Below, piece by piece: positions 33,537-42,433 of a DNA stretch of 64,000 nucleotides (position 1 is the stretch's first letter; each line of letters starts with the position of its first letter). The notes under the pieces are model-generated. The model had not been told where the DNA came from and ran no database searches. It saw nothing but the letters and a program-made list of their open reading frames with translations. The stretch is from UBA8106 sp913052135. Lineage in GTDB: Bacteria; Acidobacteriota; Vicinamibacteria; Vicinamibacterales; UBA823. The position numbers and the translations under genes are program-made. The DNA is taken from positions 1 through 64,000 of the forward strand of contig CAJXDY010000006.1 in the NCBI GenBank assembly GCA_913052135.1. The letters run 5' to 3'.

Positions 33537-34904
33537 TTAAACGATCATCGACCTAATATTCATAAAAATGATCACAAAAATAGCAACGGGACACACGTAG
33601 CGGACCATCCAACCCCAGAGCTTGGTATTGGGAAACCAGGCTTGCTCAGCCAATAATTCCTCCAGGGCGCTATCGATACGCCAGACATAACCGACGAATA
33701 TTGCAGTAATAAGGCCTCCAATTGGAAGGGCGAAGTCGTTCCAGACTGTAACCATGAGACTTTGAAAGTCCATGCCAACGCCTGGTAATTCGCTAAAAAA
33801 ACTTGAGGCCCCCATCGCTAGTGCTGAGGGCACCGCAAGAGCAAAAGTAGCGGTTGTTACAATAAGGACTGCCCGCTTTCGACTCCAACCATGACTGTCG
33901 ATAAAGTGTGCTACCGGCACTTCTAGCAGTGAAATGGCTGAAGTAAGGGCTGCCAATGTAAGCAAAATAAAGAAAGCCGCTCCAAAGAACTGCCCGCCAG
34001 GAAGGGTGGCGAATAGACGTGGTAACACCATAAAGATGAGTCCCGGACCGGTGGAAGTTGGATCAAATCCAGGAATTGAAAATCCAGACGGAAAGATCAC
34101 GAAACCAGCCAATAGCGCAAGACCAGTATCCAGGGTTACCACCATGATTGCCGATTTCGCGATACCTTCACGCTTGGTGAGATAACTCCCATAAACCAGC
34201 ATTGTTCCAAGACCGAGACTCAATGAAAAGAACGCCTGTCCGAGTGCCGCATTCAGAGCACCGAAACTCATCATTTTGCTGAAATCTGGTTTCAAATAGT
34301 ACGCAAGACCTTCGGCTGCGCCAGGCAGCGTGCTGGCGTGCCAAGCCAGCACGATCAGTAAGATGGCCAACGCTGGCATCAATAATTTCGACACACGTTC
34401 GATACCACCACGAATACCGCCAAGGATGATACCGGCTGTCGCGGCAAGCATCACGAAGGTGAAGAATAAACTTGAAGGAGCATGACTGGTAAAATCAGAA
34501 AAAAATGCGGCGCTTTCAACCGCATCGCCACTGACTGCACCACTCGCACTGAACCAAATGTAGGCGAGAGCCCACCCTGCTATGACAGAGTAGAACGATA
34601 AAACACCAAAACCCGCTGCCACACCGAGTCCACCTGCCATCCACCACCGTGTGCCAGGTCGAAGCTTTGCGTAAGCGCCAACTGGATCGCTTTGAGTGCG
34701 TCGACCGATTGCCAATTCGGCAATCATGATAGGTAGACAGATGAATATCACACAGACGAGATAGACCAGTACAAACGCAGCACCGCCGTTTTCACCAACT
34801 CTCGTAGGAAACCCCCAAATGTTACCGAGGCCGACTGCTGATCCAGTTCCAGCTAGGACGAAGCCAACTCGCGATCCCCACGTGCCTCGGTCTGAGGTTG
34901 CCAT
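33537..34904 (-). CDS. sodium-dependent transporter, NSS/SNF family
   Basis: 455 residues from ATG 34904, with GGAGGAAAA directly upstream. NSS proteins (LeuT fold) import amino acids or similar with Na+. The TM1 signature WGSRVGFVLAGTGSAVGLGN then IWGFPTRVGENGGAAFVLVY is textbook, with about eleven to twelve helices. An in-frame start at 34979 adds 25 residues with no conservation and no Shine-Dalgarno. Substrate not readable. It probably shares a transcript with the AGCS gene 42 bases downstream. Confidence 0.93.
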   Translation of the reverse strand: MATSDRGTWGSRVGFVLAGTGSAVGLGNIWGFPTRVGENGGAAFVLVYLVCVIFICLPIMIAELAIGRRTQSDPVGAYAKLRPGTRWWMAGGLGVAAGFGVLSFYSVIAGWALAYIWFSASGAVSGDAVESAAFFSDFTSHAPSSLFFTFVMLAATAGIILGGIRGGIERVSKLLMPALAILLIVLAWHASTLPGAAEGLAYYLKPDFSKMMSFGALNAALGQAFFSLSLGLGTMLVYGSYLTKREGIAKSAIMVVTLDTGLALLAGFVIFPSGFSIPGFDPTSTGPGLIFMVLPRLFATLPGGQFFGAAFFILLTLAALTSAISLLEVPVAHFIDSHGWSRKRAVLIVTTATFALAVPSALAMGASSFFSELPGVGMDFQSLMVTVWNDFALPIGGLITAIFVGYVWRIDSALEELLAEQAWFPNTKLWGWMVRYVCPVAIFVIIFMNIRSMIV

Positions 34905-35088
34905 TTTTCCTCCAGTGATTGTCTCAAAATATGGTGCGTTGCAAATTCTACTTAAATAATCCTTGCAGCCCAAATACAACGTTTTGGACTTATTTGACCC
35001 GGTCGGACACCAGTCACTACAATTGCCTTAGTTGAAGTTGAGTGTAACCTCGTCCTTCCATTTTTTTTCGAGAGATTCCGCAAACCTG

Positions 35089-36027
35089 ATGTCCGCTAGG
35101 ATACTTGATGGTAAAGGGTTAGCCGCAACGATCTGTGATGAGCTTAGTCCACGGATCGATGATTTCCTGCGTTCTGGTGGTCGGCCGCCGCAGCTTGGCA
35201 TCTTGTTAGTTGGTGACAATCCAGCTTCGGAAGTGTACGTGCGTAATAAGCGACGCATGGCTGAAGAACTCGGCTTGGCTGTCGACCTGGTGCACTTACC
35301 GGCAACCGCTTCATTGGATGACGCTAAGCGGACTATTAACCGTTTCAACGAGAGCGAATCTCACGATGGGATTCTCGTGCAGGTGCCAGTCCCCACGGTT
35401 TGGGGGAGTGGCGCAAGCAGGGAATTGTTTGAACAAATACATCCCGCCAAGGACGTTGACAGTTTTCATTCCATTAATGTGGGACGACTGATGCAGAACC
35501 GAGCGACTCTGATGCCCTGCACTCCATCCGGAATCATCGAGTTACTTCTGAGATCCGAAATTGCTATCGAAGGACAGCACGCGGTGGTACTGGGGCGAAG
35601 TGAGATTGTTGGAAGACCACTTGCCATGATGCTGCTTCATCGCCATGCGACCGTGACGATTTGTCATTCCCGCACCCCTAACCTCGCTTCCATTGCGGCG
35701 ACTGCCGATTTACTCATAGTGGCTGTTGGACGTCCAGTGTTTGTAACACACGAGTTCGTAAAACCTGGAGCAACAGTCATAGACGTTGGTATAAACCGAA
35801 TCACCGATCCTGATCTTGTATCAACTCTTATTGCAGCAGATTCTGTCAGGTCGAAAGCGTTTGAACGGCGAGGTTCGATGCTTGTTGGTGATGTTCATCC
35901 TGATGTTCAAAAGGTCGCGGGTGCCCTAACACCGGTACCTGGAGGTGTTGGACCACTTACTGTTGCGATGCTAATGGTGAATACTGTTGAGGCGGCAACC
36001 GCTCGATTGTTTTCGAAAACTTCCTGA
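35089..36027 (+). CDS. folD: methylenetetrahydrofolate dehydrogenase / cyclohydrolase
   Basis: 312 residues from ATG 35089. FolD interconverts methylene-, methenyl- and formyl-tetrahydrofolate. The catalytic YVRNKRRMAEELG (Tyr and Lys) lies near 50, DGILVQVPVP near 100, and the NADP loop VVLGRSEIVGRPLAMMLL near 167, followed by CHSRT and PVPGGVGPLTVAMLM. An upstream in-frame ATG at 35032 adds an unlikely 19-residue leader. The 184-base gap before it shows no named feature. It converges with coaE, 15 bases apart. Confidence 0.95.
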   Translation: MSARILDGKGLAATICDELSPRIDDFLRSGGRPPQLGILLVGDNPASEVYVRNKRRMAEELGLAVDLVHLPATASLDDAKRTINRFNESESHDGILVQVPVPTVWGSGASRELFEQIHPAKDVDSFHSINVGRLMQNRATLMPCTPSGIIELLLRSEIAIEGQHAVVLGRSEIVGRPLAMMLLHRHATVTICHSRTPNLASIAATADLLIVAVGRPVFVTHEFVKPGATVIDVGINRITDPDLVSTLIAADSVRSKAFERRGSMLVGDVHPDVQKVAGALTPVPGGVGPLTVAMLMVNTVEAATARLFSKTS

Positions 36028-36042
36028 CAGGCGTGTGAACTC

Positions 36043-36630
36043 TTATAGATTGCGAAAAATCTGCTCAACCTGTCTGTGGGTATCATCGATTGATTCATCC
36101 GTACGGATGACCATGTCAGCACGTGCAATCTTCTGTTCCGTGGTCCACTGAGTGGCTATTCGTTGTTTAGCCTCCGACTCAGTGATGCTGTCGCGAGCTA
36201 TCAATCGATCAAGTTGTATCTGAGGATCGCAGGAGACAACGAGGATACGTTTGAACTCCTTGTCGTGTCCGGTTTCAAACAATAGTGGTATGGCCGCGAT
36301 CGCGGCACGTTCGCCATGTGTTTCGCATTCGAGCAGCCAGTCTTTAACGGTCGAGAACACGCAAGGATGGATAATGGACTCAAGATCTTTTCGTGCAGTC
36401 GGGTCGGCAAACACTTTTTTTCCAAGAGTCGCACGGTTGATTTGACCGTCATCTCTCAAAATGTCCGTTCCGAAACGGGCCACGATTTGAGCGGAGGCTT
36501 CTGTTCCAGGCTGGACAGCTTGTCGGGCAAGAAGGTCAGCATCTATAGTTGCTAGACCTAGAGACGCGAAGTGGGTAAGAACGACACTTTTCCCTGTCGC
36601 GATGCCGCCAGTCAATCCAATTGTGAGCAT
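36043..36630 (-). CDS. coaE: dephospho-CoA kinase
   Basis: 195 residues. CoaE performs the last step of coenzyme A synthesis. The Walker A loop is IGLTGGIATGKSVV at 4-17; DADLLARQAVQPG near 31 and PLLFETG near 114 complete the kinase core. It is the last gene of the minus-strand KDO/LapB cluster, 33 bases after lapB. Confidence 0.94.
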   Translation of the reverse strand: MLTIGLTGGIATGKSVVLTHFASLGLATIDADLLARQAVQPGTEASAQIVARFGTDILRDDGQINRATLGKKVFADPTARKDLESIIHPCVFSTVKDWLLECETHGERAAIAAIPLLFETGHDKEFKRILVVSCDPQIQLDRLIARDSITESEAKQRIATQWTTEQKIARADMVIRTDESIDDTHRQVEQIFRNL

Positions 36631-36663
36631 AATTGAGTCCGAGACGTCGCTTTAGTCTGTAGT

Positions 36664-37887
36664 CTATTCACGAGGTTCAGTATCTTCTATCTCAGCTGGT
36701 GCAATAACCTCCTCCAAGAAAGTATTCCACTCGTGACAGTTCGGGCATTGCCAAAGTAGCTCTGTGCTTCGATATCGACATTTCCTGCAGATGTGCGGAT
36801 CAAGGTAGAAGATCGATTTCTTGGTCAGTTCCATATAACGCTTGACGAGATTCGATTGGAGTTGGAGCACTATTAAGCTGTTCCAAATAGTTTGATGTAT
36901 CGAAAGCGAGTGAGGATTGTAGATGATCGCTTCAAAAAGTATCTCTAGAGCGTTTCCTGCATCTTTCTGTTCGAGCAAGTGTCGTCCCAAAGCTAGTCGT
37001 GCTCGCCAATCTTTTTTATTGGCGTTGATGAGCTTCTGACACAAGGTCTGGAATTTGTTTAATGACCCAAGTCGTGAATAGATGTCTCTTAGTCGGTCGA
37101 ATACGAGATACGCTCGATCTGGTGCGACATCGATAAGGCGCTCCCAGGTCTCAGCAGCACCTCCCACGTCACCCGATATCAGTTGGGCATCACCAAGATT
37201 CAAATAAGCGGGGATGGTTTGTTCGCTGAGTTCAATTGCTGTTTCGAAATAATGTTTAGCTTCCACGCCATTTTGTTGTTGTTGGGCAACTAATCCAAGT
37301 TCATTCTTGAGAAAAGCTAGAATAGATTTATTTTCGTGGGAATCAGAGTTGTGGAGTGCCATCGCTTTTTCACGGGCATTATGTGCTAACTCCCATTGAT
37401 GTTGTTCCTCGTATAGTTTTTCTAGATTTAAAAGTGCGTACCGATTGTTCGAATCCAGTCGAAGCACCTCGTCGAAGGCCTCCCGGGACCTATCTAAAAA
37501 TCCACCTCTCTTGAAGTCTAATCCTAGGCAAAGTAGCACGTAGGCGTGTTCAACCGTAGTTAAGTTGGGCCGTTGTAGTAGTTTTTGATGCATATGGATT
37601 GCACGGCCAACCTGACCTTTTTCTCGATAAAGATTTCCGAGAATCATGTGAATTTCGATAGGCTCCATGTCGAGACTAATCGCTTTGTTGAGTTCCTCTA
37701 TTGCTAGATCGGTCTGGTTGGAAACCATAAAGTTTAAACCGAGTATGTAGTGAGGAGATTGTTTTGCTCTCCTCCGATCAATCCAGCGACCTCCTCGGAG
37801 TTTGTAGCGCTCCCAGAACTTACCGATGGTAATTCCAGCCAATAAGGTAAATAGAATGACGAGCATAAACGTGGAGCCAGTAGCCAT
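36664..37887 (-). CDS. lapB: LapB/YciM-like TPR protein with rubredoxin-type zinc domain
   Basis: 407 residues. One N-terminal membrane helix (FMLVILFTLLAGITIGKFW), then tetratricopeptide repeats from about 45 to 340 (HYILGLNFMVSNQTDLAIEE, then LNKAI and similar units), and a C-terminal zinc domain CRKCRYRSTELLWQCPNCHEW at about 373-393. This is the LapB architecture. In Escherichia coli LapB tethers LpxC to FtsH and so tunes lipopolysaccharide synthesis. Its place beside KDO genes supports an LPS role here, by inference. Confidence 0.88.
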   Translation of the reverse strand: MATGSTFMLVILFTLLAGITIGKFWERYKLRGGRWIDRRRAKQSPHYILGLNFMVSNQTDLAIEELNKAISLDMEPIEIHMILGNLYREKGQVGRAIHMHQKLLQRPNLTTVEHAYVLLCLGLDFKRGGFLDRSREAFDEVLRLDSNNRYALLNLEKLYEEQHQWELAHNAREKAMALHNSDSHENKSILAFLKNELGLVAQQQQNGVEAKHYFETAIELSEQTIPAYLNLGDAQLISGDVGGAAETWERLIDVAPDRAYLVFDRLRDIYSRLGSLNKFQTLCQKLINANKKDWRARLALGRHLLEQKDAGNALEILFEAIIYNPHSLSIHQTIWNSLIVLQLQSNLVKRYMELTKKSIFYLDPHICRKCRYRSTELLWQCPNCHEWNTFLEEVIAPAEIEDTEPRE

Positions 37888-37910
37888 TAGTCGGTCGTCG
37901 TTTCAGAGTG

Positions 37911-38930
37911 CTAGAAGAGTTCCGTTCGCCAAAGGTCGTGTAGGTGTAGCACTCCCTTAATGGTGTTTTCGTCTTTCACTACAACAACGGACGTGATCTT
38001 GTGATCCTCCATAACCTTAAGTGCCTGAACTACTAGCATGGTAGGTGGGATTGTGATCGGTTTCTTTGTCATAATGTCAGCGGCAATTTTCTCAAGGAAG
38101 GTTTGGCTGTCTCCCATATGTCGACGCAGGTCGCCGTCTGTTATCAGGCCAAGTAAGTGACGGTCATTATCTGCTACACAGGTCATCCCTAATCCCTTGC
38201 TTGACATTTCGTAAATCACATCGCGCATCGGCGTGTTATGTGTGACGCAAGGTAGCTGTTTAGCTGTGTGCATTAATTGGTCGGCTCTCATCAGGCGTTT
38301 GCCGAGCTTTCCGCCGGGATGCAGATTCGCGAAGTCTTCCTCGTGAAAGCCTTTCCGAACGAGTAGGGCCATTGCGAGGGCATCGCCTAACGCTAGGGCT
38401 GCGGTCGTGCTTGCCGTAGGGACTAAATTAAGAGGGCAGGCTTCCTCGCTTACATGGCATGAGAGGGTTACATCGGCAGCTTGACCGATGGGAGATTCGG
38501 GATAACCTGTGATCGCAATTAATTTGGCGTCAAGTCGCCGGATCGCTTCGAGTATTCTAACGATTTCCTCTGTTTCGCCACTGTAAGACAAAGCGATTAC
38601 GGCGTCATCGTCTTGAACAACACCTAGGTCGCCATGAATGGCTTCTGCTGGGTGTAGGAAAAATGCCGGTGTACCTGTGCTAGCAAGGGTAGCTGCAATT
38701 TTCTTGCAGATAATGCCTGACTTTCCGACGCCAGTTACAATTACACGTCCACGACACGTGAATAGGCAGTCAACGGCTTCTCTGAACTGACCGTCAAGGC
38801 CTTCGATTAGGCCAAGAATGGCAGCTGCTTCTGTTTCCAGAACCTTACGCGCCAGCTCTTGTTCACCGTCAGCACCTTTGTTCGATAGGTTGGCTGCCAC
38901 GCTTGATTCGTTGAGATTTTCTTTCTCCAC
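37911..38930 (-). CDS. kdsD: arabinose-5-phosphate isomerase
   Basis: 339 residues from GTG 38930. It makes D-arabinose-5-phosphate from ribulose-5-phosphate, the first committed sugar of KDO. The SIS domain shows VTGVGKSGIICKKIAATLASTGTP-type sequence near 65 and HGDLGVV near 100, ALSYSGETEEI; two CBS domains follow from about 210. The usual partner kdsC (KDO-8-phosphate phosphatase) is absent; lapB follows instead, 24 bases on. Confidence 0.93.
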   Translation of the reverse strand: MEKENLNESSVAANLSNKGADGEQELARKVLETEAAAILGLIEGLDGQFREAVDCLFTCRGRVIVTGVGKSGIICKKIAATLASTGTPAFFLHPAEAIHGDLGVVQDDDAVIALSYSGETEEIVRILEAIRRLDAKLIAITGYPESPIGQAADVTLSCHVSEEACPLNLVPTASTTAALALGDALAMALLVRKGFHEEDFANLHPGGKLGKRLMRADQLMHTAKQLPCVTHNTPMRDVIYEMSSKGLGMTCVADNDRHLLGLITDGDLRRHMGDSQTFLEKIAADIMTKKPITIPPTMLVVQALKVMEDHKITSVVVVKDENTIKGVLHLHDLWRTELF

Positions 38931-38965
38931 AGATCATCGTCAGGCTGATTAATCTAGCCTGCTCC

Positions 38966-39799
38966 TTAGTCGTCTTCTCTCGATGCCACTGAGAGTCGTT
39001 TTAATCGAATCAATAACGATTCCAATTGGTCAAGTGGGCAAGCATTCTCACCGTCGCTTTTAGCTTGCTTCGGGGCATCGTGAACTTCTAGGAATACGCC
39101 GTCGACTCCAGCTGCCACGCCTGCAGATGCTAGGGACGTAATAAATTCAGCTTGCCCAGAAGAGGCTCCTTGCCCACCTCCTGGCAACTGCAAACTGTGG
39201 GTGATGTCGAACACCACTGGATAGCCTAATTTTCGTAGCATCTGGAAACTACGCATATCCACCACAAGATTGTGATATCCGAAAGTTGTACCTCGCTCTG
39301 TCACGAAAACCTTATGATTTCCAGTGTGCACGACTTTTTCAATTGCATATCGCATATCATCTGGAGCCAGAAACTGACCCTTTTTGAGATTGATCGAACA
39401 TCCAGTCCTTGCTGCAGCCGTTATCAGGTCAGTTTGACGTGAGAGAAATGCAGGAATTTGTATCACATCTACCACCTCAGACACGGGTTTCGCCTGTGTC
39501 GGCTCGTGGATGTCGGTCAAAATCGGAACTCCCAAATCTTGCTTAATCGCGGCCAGTATGCGTAAACCTTCAGTTAGTCCAGGACCTCGATATGAATTCC
39601 CTGAAGTTCGATTTGCCTTGTCAAAAGATGCTTTAAAGATAAACGGAATCTGTTGGCGTTCCGAAATGTCGTGAATCTGTCGCGCTATAGCTTTCGCGTG
39701 GTTCTCACTTTCGATGACACAGGGTCCGGCAATGAGTACCAGTTCATTACCGCCAAGACTGACCTCTCTATCAGGAACCCCAAGCTCAATCTTTTGCAC
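38966..39799 (-). CDS. kdsA: 2-dehydro-3-deoxyphosphooctonate aldolase (KDO-8-phosphate synthase)
   Basis: 277 residues from GTG 39799. It condenses phosphoenolpyruvate with arabinose-5-phosphate. LVLIAGPCVIES near 21, FKASFDKANRTSGNSYRGPG near 55, DIHEPTQA, the VTERGTTFGYHNLVVDMRS block near 166 and FDITHSLQLPGG near 198 are diagnostic. The CVIES cysteine suggests the metal-dependent class may be excluded or included only by structure comparison. It lies between pyrG and kdsD. Confidence 0.95.
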   Translation of the reverse strand: MQKIELGVPDREVSLGGNELVLIAGPCVIESENHAKAIARQIHDISERQQIPFIFKASFDKANRTSGNSYRGPGLTEGLRILAAIKQDLGVPILTDIHEPTQAKPVSEVVDVIQIPAFLSRQTDLITAAARTGCSINLKKGQFLAPDDMRYAIEKVVHTGNHKVFVTERGTTFGYHNLVVDMRSFQMLRKLGYPVVFDITHSLQLPGGGQGASSGQAEFITSLASAGVAAGVDGVFLEVHDAPKQAKSDGENACPLDQLESLLIRLKRLSVASREDD

Positions 39800-39882
39800 C
39801 TAATTATTATAGACCGCTTAACCCTAGACTCATGTAGCAGGGTTAGTCAGCCTTCGCTCATAAGTGCAAAACAGTCCTAATT

Positions 39883-41553
39883 TCAGGAGGCTGTCGCACT
39901 TTTTGGGATGGATGATGGTGCCGCGTCTAGCTTGTGCTTGTGAGATGCTTTTACGAAACGATCGAAGAGAGGATGCGGACGAAGTGGCTTCGAAGTAAAT
40001 TCCGGGTGGAACTGGACGGCAACGTACCAGGGATGGGAAGGCAATTCAAGAATTTCCACAAATTTTCCGTCTGGAGACCGCCCGGCGATGCGCAGTCCGT
40101 GTTCAGTCAGAATTGGTTCGAATTCAGGATTGAATTCGTACCGATGCCGGTGACGTTCATGGATGACGTCGAGGCCGTAGGCTTTATGTGCAACGGAATC
40201 GGGTTCTAATTGACAGGCGAATGAACCAAGGCGCATCGTTCCACCAAAGTCTTCGACATCTACCAGATCTCGAAGTTTGTAAATAACCTTATGAGGTGCA
40301 TCGGGCGAACACTCAGTTGAATCTGCCTCATCTAAACCACACACTTCTCTGGCAAAGTCGACCGCGGCCCATTGAAAGCCATAACAGATACCGAAATATG
40401 GAATTTGTTGATCTCGCGCAATACGGGCGGCAGCCATCATTCCTCGGCTTCCACGACTACCGAATCCTCCAGGTACAAGAATTCCATCTGCACCCTCTAG
40501 AGAACGTTCTCCATCAGAGGATTCAAGAGCCTCAGCTTCAATCCATTTGATGGAGATTTGCAGATAGTTGTTGAAACCGGCGTGATATAGCGCTTCATTC
40601 AAACTTTTGTACGAGTCTTCATACCCGACGTACTTTCCGACTACGTGGATGACTAGGTTATCTTTTGGATTTCGAATTCGCTGAACGAGCTCTTCCCAAG
40701 GTTTCATGTTTGGCGATGTGCTGGGAAGCTGTAGATGTTTCAGAACGATTTTATCGAGTCCTTCTTCAGCAAGTACAAGCGGCACTTCGTAGATGTTCTC
40801 GACATCTCTAGCAGTGATCACAGATTCCTCGTCTACGTCGCAGAACAGTGCAATCTTTGCCTTGATATCTCGTGATAAGACTCGATCCGTTCGACACAAT
40901 AAAATGTCTGGTTGGATCCCGATTGCCCGCAAATCCCGAACACTATGTTGGGTGGGTTTAGTCTTCAATTCACCAGCAGTTCCTATAAATGGAACCAAGG
41001 TTAGGTGGATATATAAGGTGTTCTGCCGACCGATGTCTTGGCGTAATTGTCGGATTGCTTCTAGAAATGGTTGACTCTCAATATCACCAACGGTACCCCC
41101 AATCTCAACGATTACTATGTCGGCATCTTTGGACACACCTATAACACTGCTTTTAATTTCGTTCGTGATGTGTGGGATGACCTGAACGGTGCCACCTAGG
41201 TAATCACCGCGACGCTCTTTTTGAATGACTGATAAATAGATTTTTCCGGTTGTCCAATTATGGTCCTTGGTGGTTACAGTATTTGTAAAGCGCTCGTAAT
41301 GGCCAAGATCTAGGTCTGTTTCGGCGCCGTCTGCGGTTACATACACCTCGCCATGCTGATAGGGACTCATGGTGCCTGGATCGACATTAATATATGGATC
41401 AAATTTCAGCATCGTGACTTTGTAACCATGGCCCTCTAATAGTGATCCGATAGACGCTGCAGCCAATCCCTTGCCAAGTGACGAGACGACACCGCCAGTG
41501 ATAAAAATGTATTTTTTTGCACGATCATTAGTTTTCAGCATAGCTTGGCTCAT
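39883..41553 (-). CDS. pyrG: CTP synthase
   Basis: 556 residues. It aminates UTP to CTP with glutamine. The synthetase half begins KYIFITGGVVSSLGKGLAAA and includes DPYINVDPGTMSPYQHGEVY; the glutaminase half has the nucleophile in FGICYGFQWAAVDFAR near 390 and VQFHPEFTSKP near the end. It overlaps kdsB by four bases (ATGA), so CTP supply and CMP-KDO formation are coupled. Confidence 0.97.
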   Translation of the reverse strand: MSQAMLKTNDRAKKYIFITGGVVSSLGKGLAAASIGSLLEGHGYKVTMLKFDPYINVDPGTMSPYQHGEVYVTADGAETDLDLGHYERFTNTVTTKDHNWTTGKIYLSVIQKERRGDYLGGTVQVIPHITNEIKSSVIGVSKDADIVIVEIGGTVGDIESQPFLEAIRQLRQDIGRQNTLYIHLTLVPFIGTAGELKTKPTQHSVRDLRAIGIQPDILLCRTDRVLSRDIKAKIALFCDVDEESVITARDVENIYEVPLVLAEEGLDKIVLKHLQLPSTSPNMKPWEELVQRIRNPKDNLVIHVVGKYVGYEDSYKSLNEALYHAGFNNYLQISIKWIEAEALESSDGERSLEGADGILVPGGFGSRGSRGMMAAARIARDQQIPYFGICYGFQWAAVDFAREVCGLDEADSTECSPDAPHKVIYKLRDLVDVEDFGGTMRLGSFACQLEPDSVAHKAYGLDVIHERHRHRYEFNPEFEPILTEHGLRIAGRSPDGKFVEILELPSHPWYVAVQFHPEFTSKPLRPHPLFDRFVKASHKHKLDAAPSSIPKSATAS

Positions 41554-42356
41554 AAGGGGTTCTCACCCGAGTCGTTGATGACACGGAGAACCTCTTCAAC
41601 ATCTTCCGGAGTATCAACGGCTACAGAATCGAAAGTGGTTTCTACAGTTCTGATGCGATATCCATGCTCTAAAGCGCGTAACTGTTCTAGCGATTCAGAT
41701 TGTTCAAGTGGAGTTGGTGGTAGTTGCGTCAGTTCCAAAAGGGTGGTGCGTCTATATACGTAAAGACCGATATGCTTGTAAATGGTTTGAGACGGCGTCG
41801 TTCCATTGTGCTGCCCAACGGGGTTACGAGAAAAGTATAGCGCGTCACCATTGTGATCCGTTGCAACCTTAACCACGTTAGGATCGTGCAGTTCTTTCGT
41901 GTTGTTGATGTGGCGTCGAAGTGTCGAAATATTCACGCTTGAATCCGTTACAAATGGTGTCAGTGCTTGTTCGATCATTTCTGGTTCAATGAGCGGCTCA
42001 TCTCCCTGGATATTAACGATAAGGTCGCACGTTAAGTGTTCGGCGACTTCGGCAAGACGGTCGGTTCCAGTTTTGTGAGTCGCACGTGTCATGCGAACTT
42101 CGCCGCCAAATGTCTCGACAGTTTCACGAATTCGTTCATCATCTGTTGCTACCAGAATTCTATCGAGTGAAGGGGCCGCAGCAGCTCGTCTGTAGACGTG
42201 TTCAATCATGGGCCGTCCAGCGATGTCTATCAGTGGTTTTCCAGGAAATCTCGTAGAACCGTACCGAGAAGGAATGATTGCGATAATGGATATTGCTGAA
42301 GCCGGATGGGATAGCGGATTCGTTCCTGTTTCAGGGTGCACGATGAATATTACCAT
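41550..42356 (-). CDS. kdsB: 3-deoxy-manno-octulosonate cytidylyltransferase
   Basis: 268 residues. It activates KDO with CTP to CMP-KDO. IAIIPSRYGSTRFPGKPLIDI near 25-45, IEHVYRRAA, VATDDERI, TGTDRLAEVA, VNIQGDEPLIEPEMIE and YKHIGLYVYRRTTLLEL are all family blocks. The N-terminus has about 23 extra residues before the core, so the real start may lie further in. First of the kdsB-pyrG-kdsA-kdsD run. Confidence 0.95.
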   Translation of the reverse strand: MVIFIVHPETGTNPLSHPASAISIIAIIPSRYGSTRFPGKPLIDIAGRPMIEHVYRRAAAAPSLDRILVATDDERIRETVETFGGEVRMTRATHKTGTDRLAEVAEHLTCDLIVNIQGDEPLIEPEMIEQALTPFVTDSSVNISTLRRHINNTKELHDPNVVKVATDHNGDALYFSRNPVGQHNGTTPSQTIYKHIGLYVYRRTTLLELTQLPPTPLEQSESLEQLRALEHGYRIRTVETTFDSVAVDTPEDVEEVLRVINDSGENPL

Positions 42357-42433
42357 AAATGCACCCCGCTAGCGTTACATTGCTAATGTGGAACTGAATG
42401 ATTGTTAGATTGGAATGATGTTCACTTTGCAGA

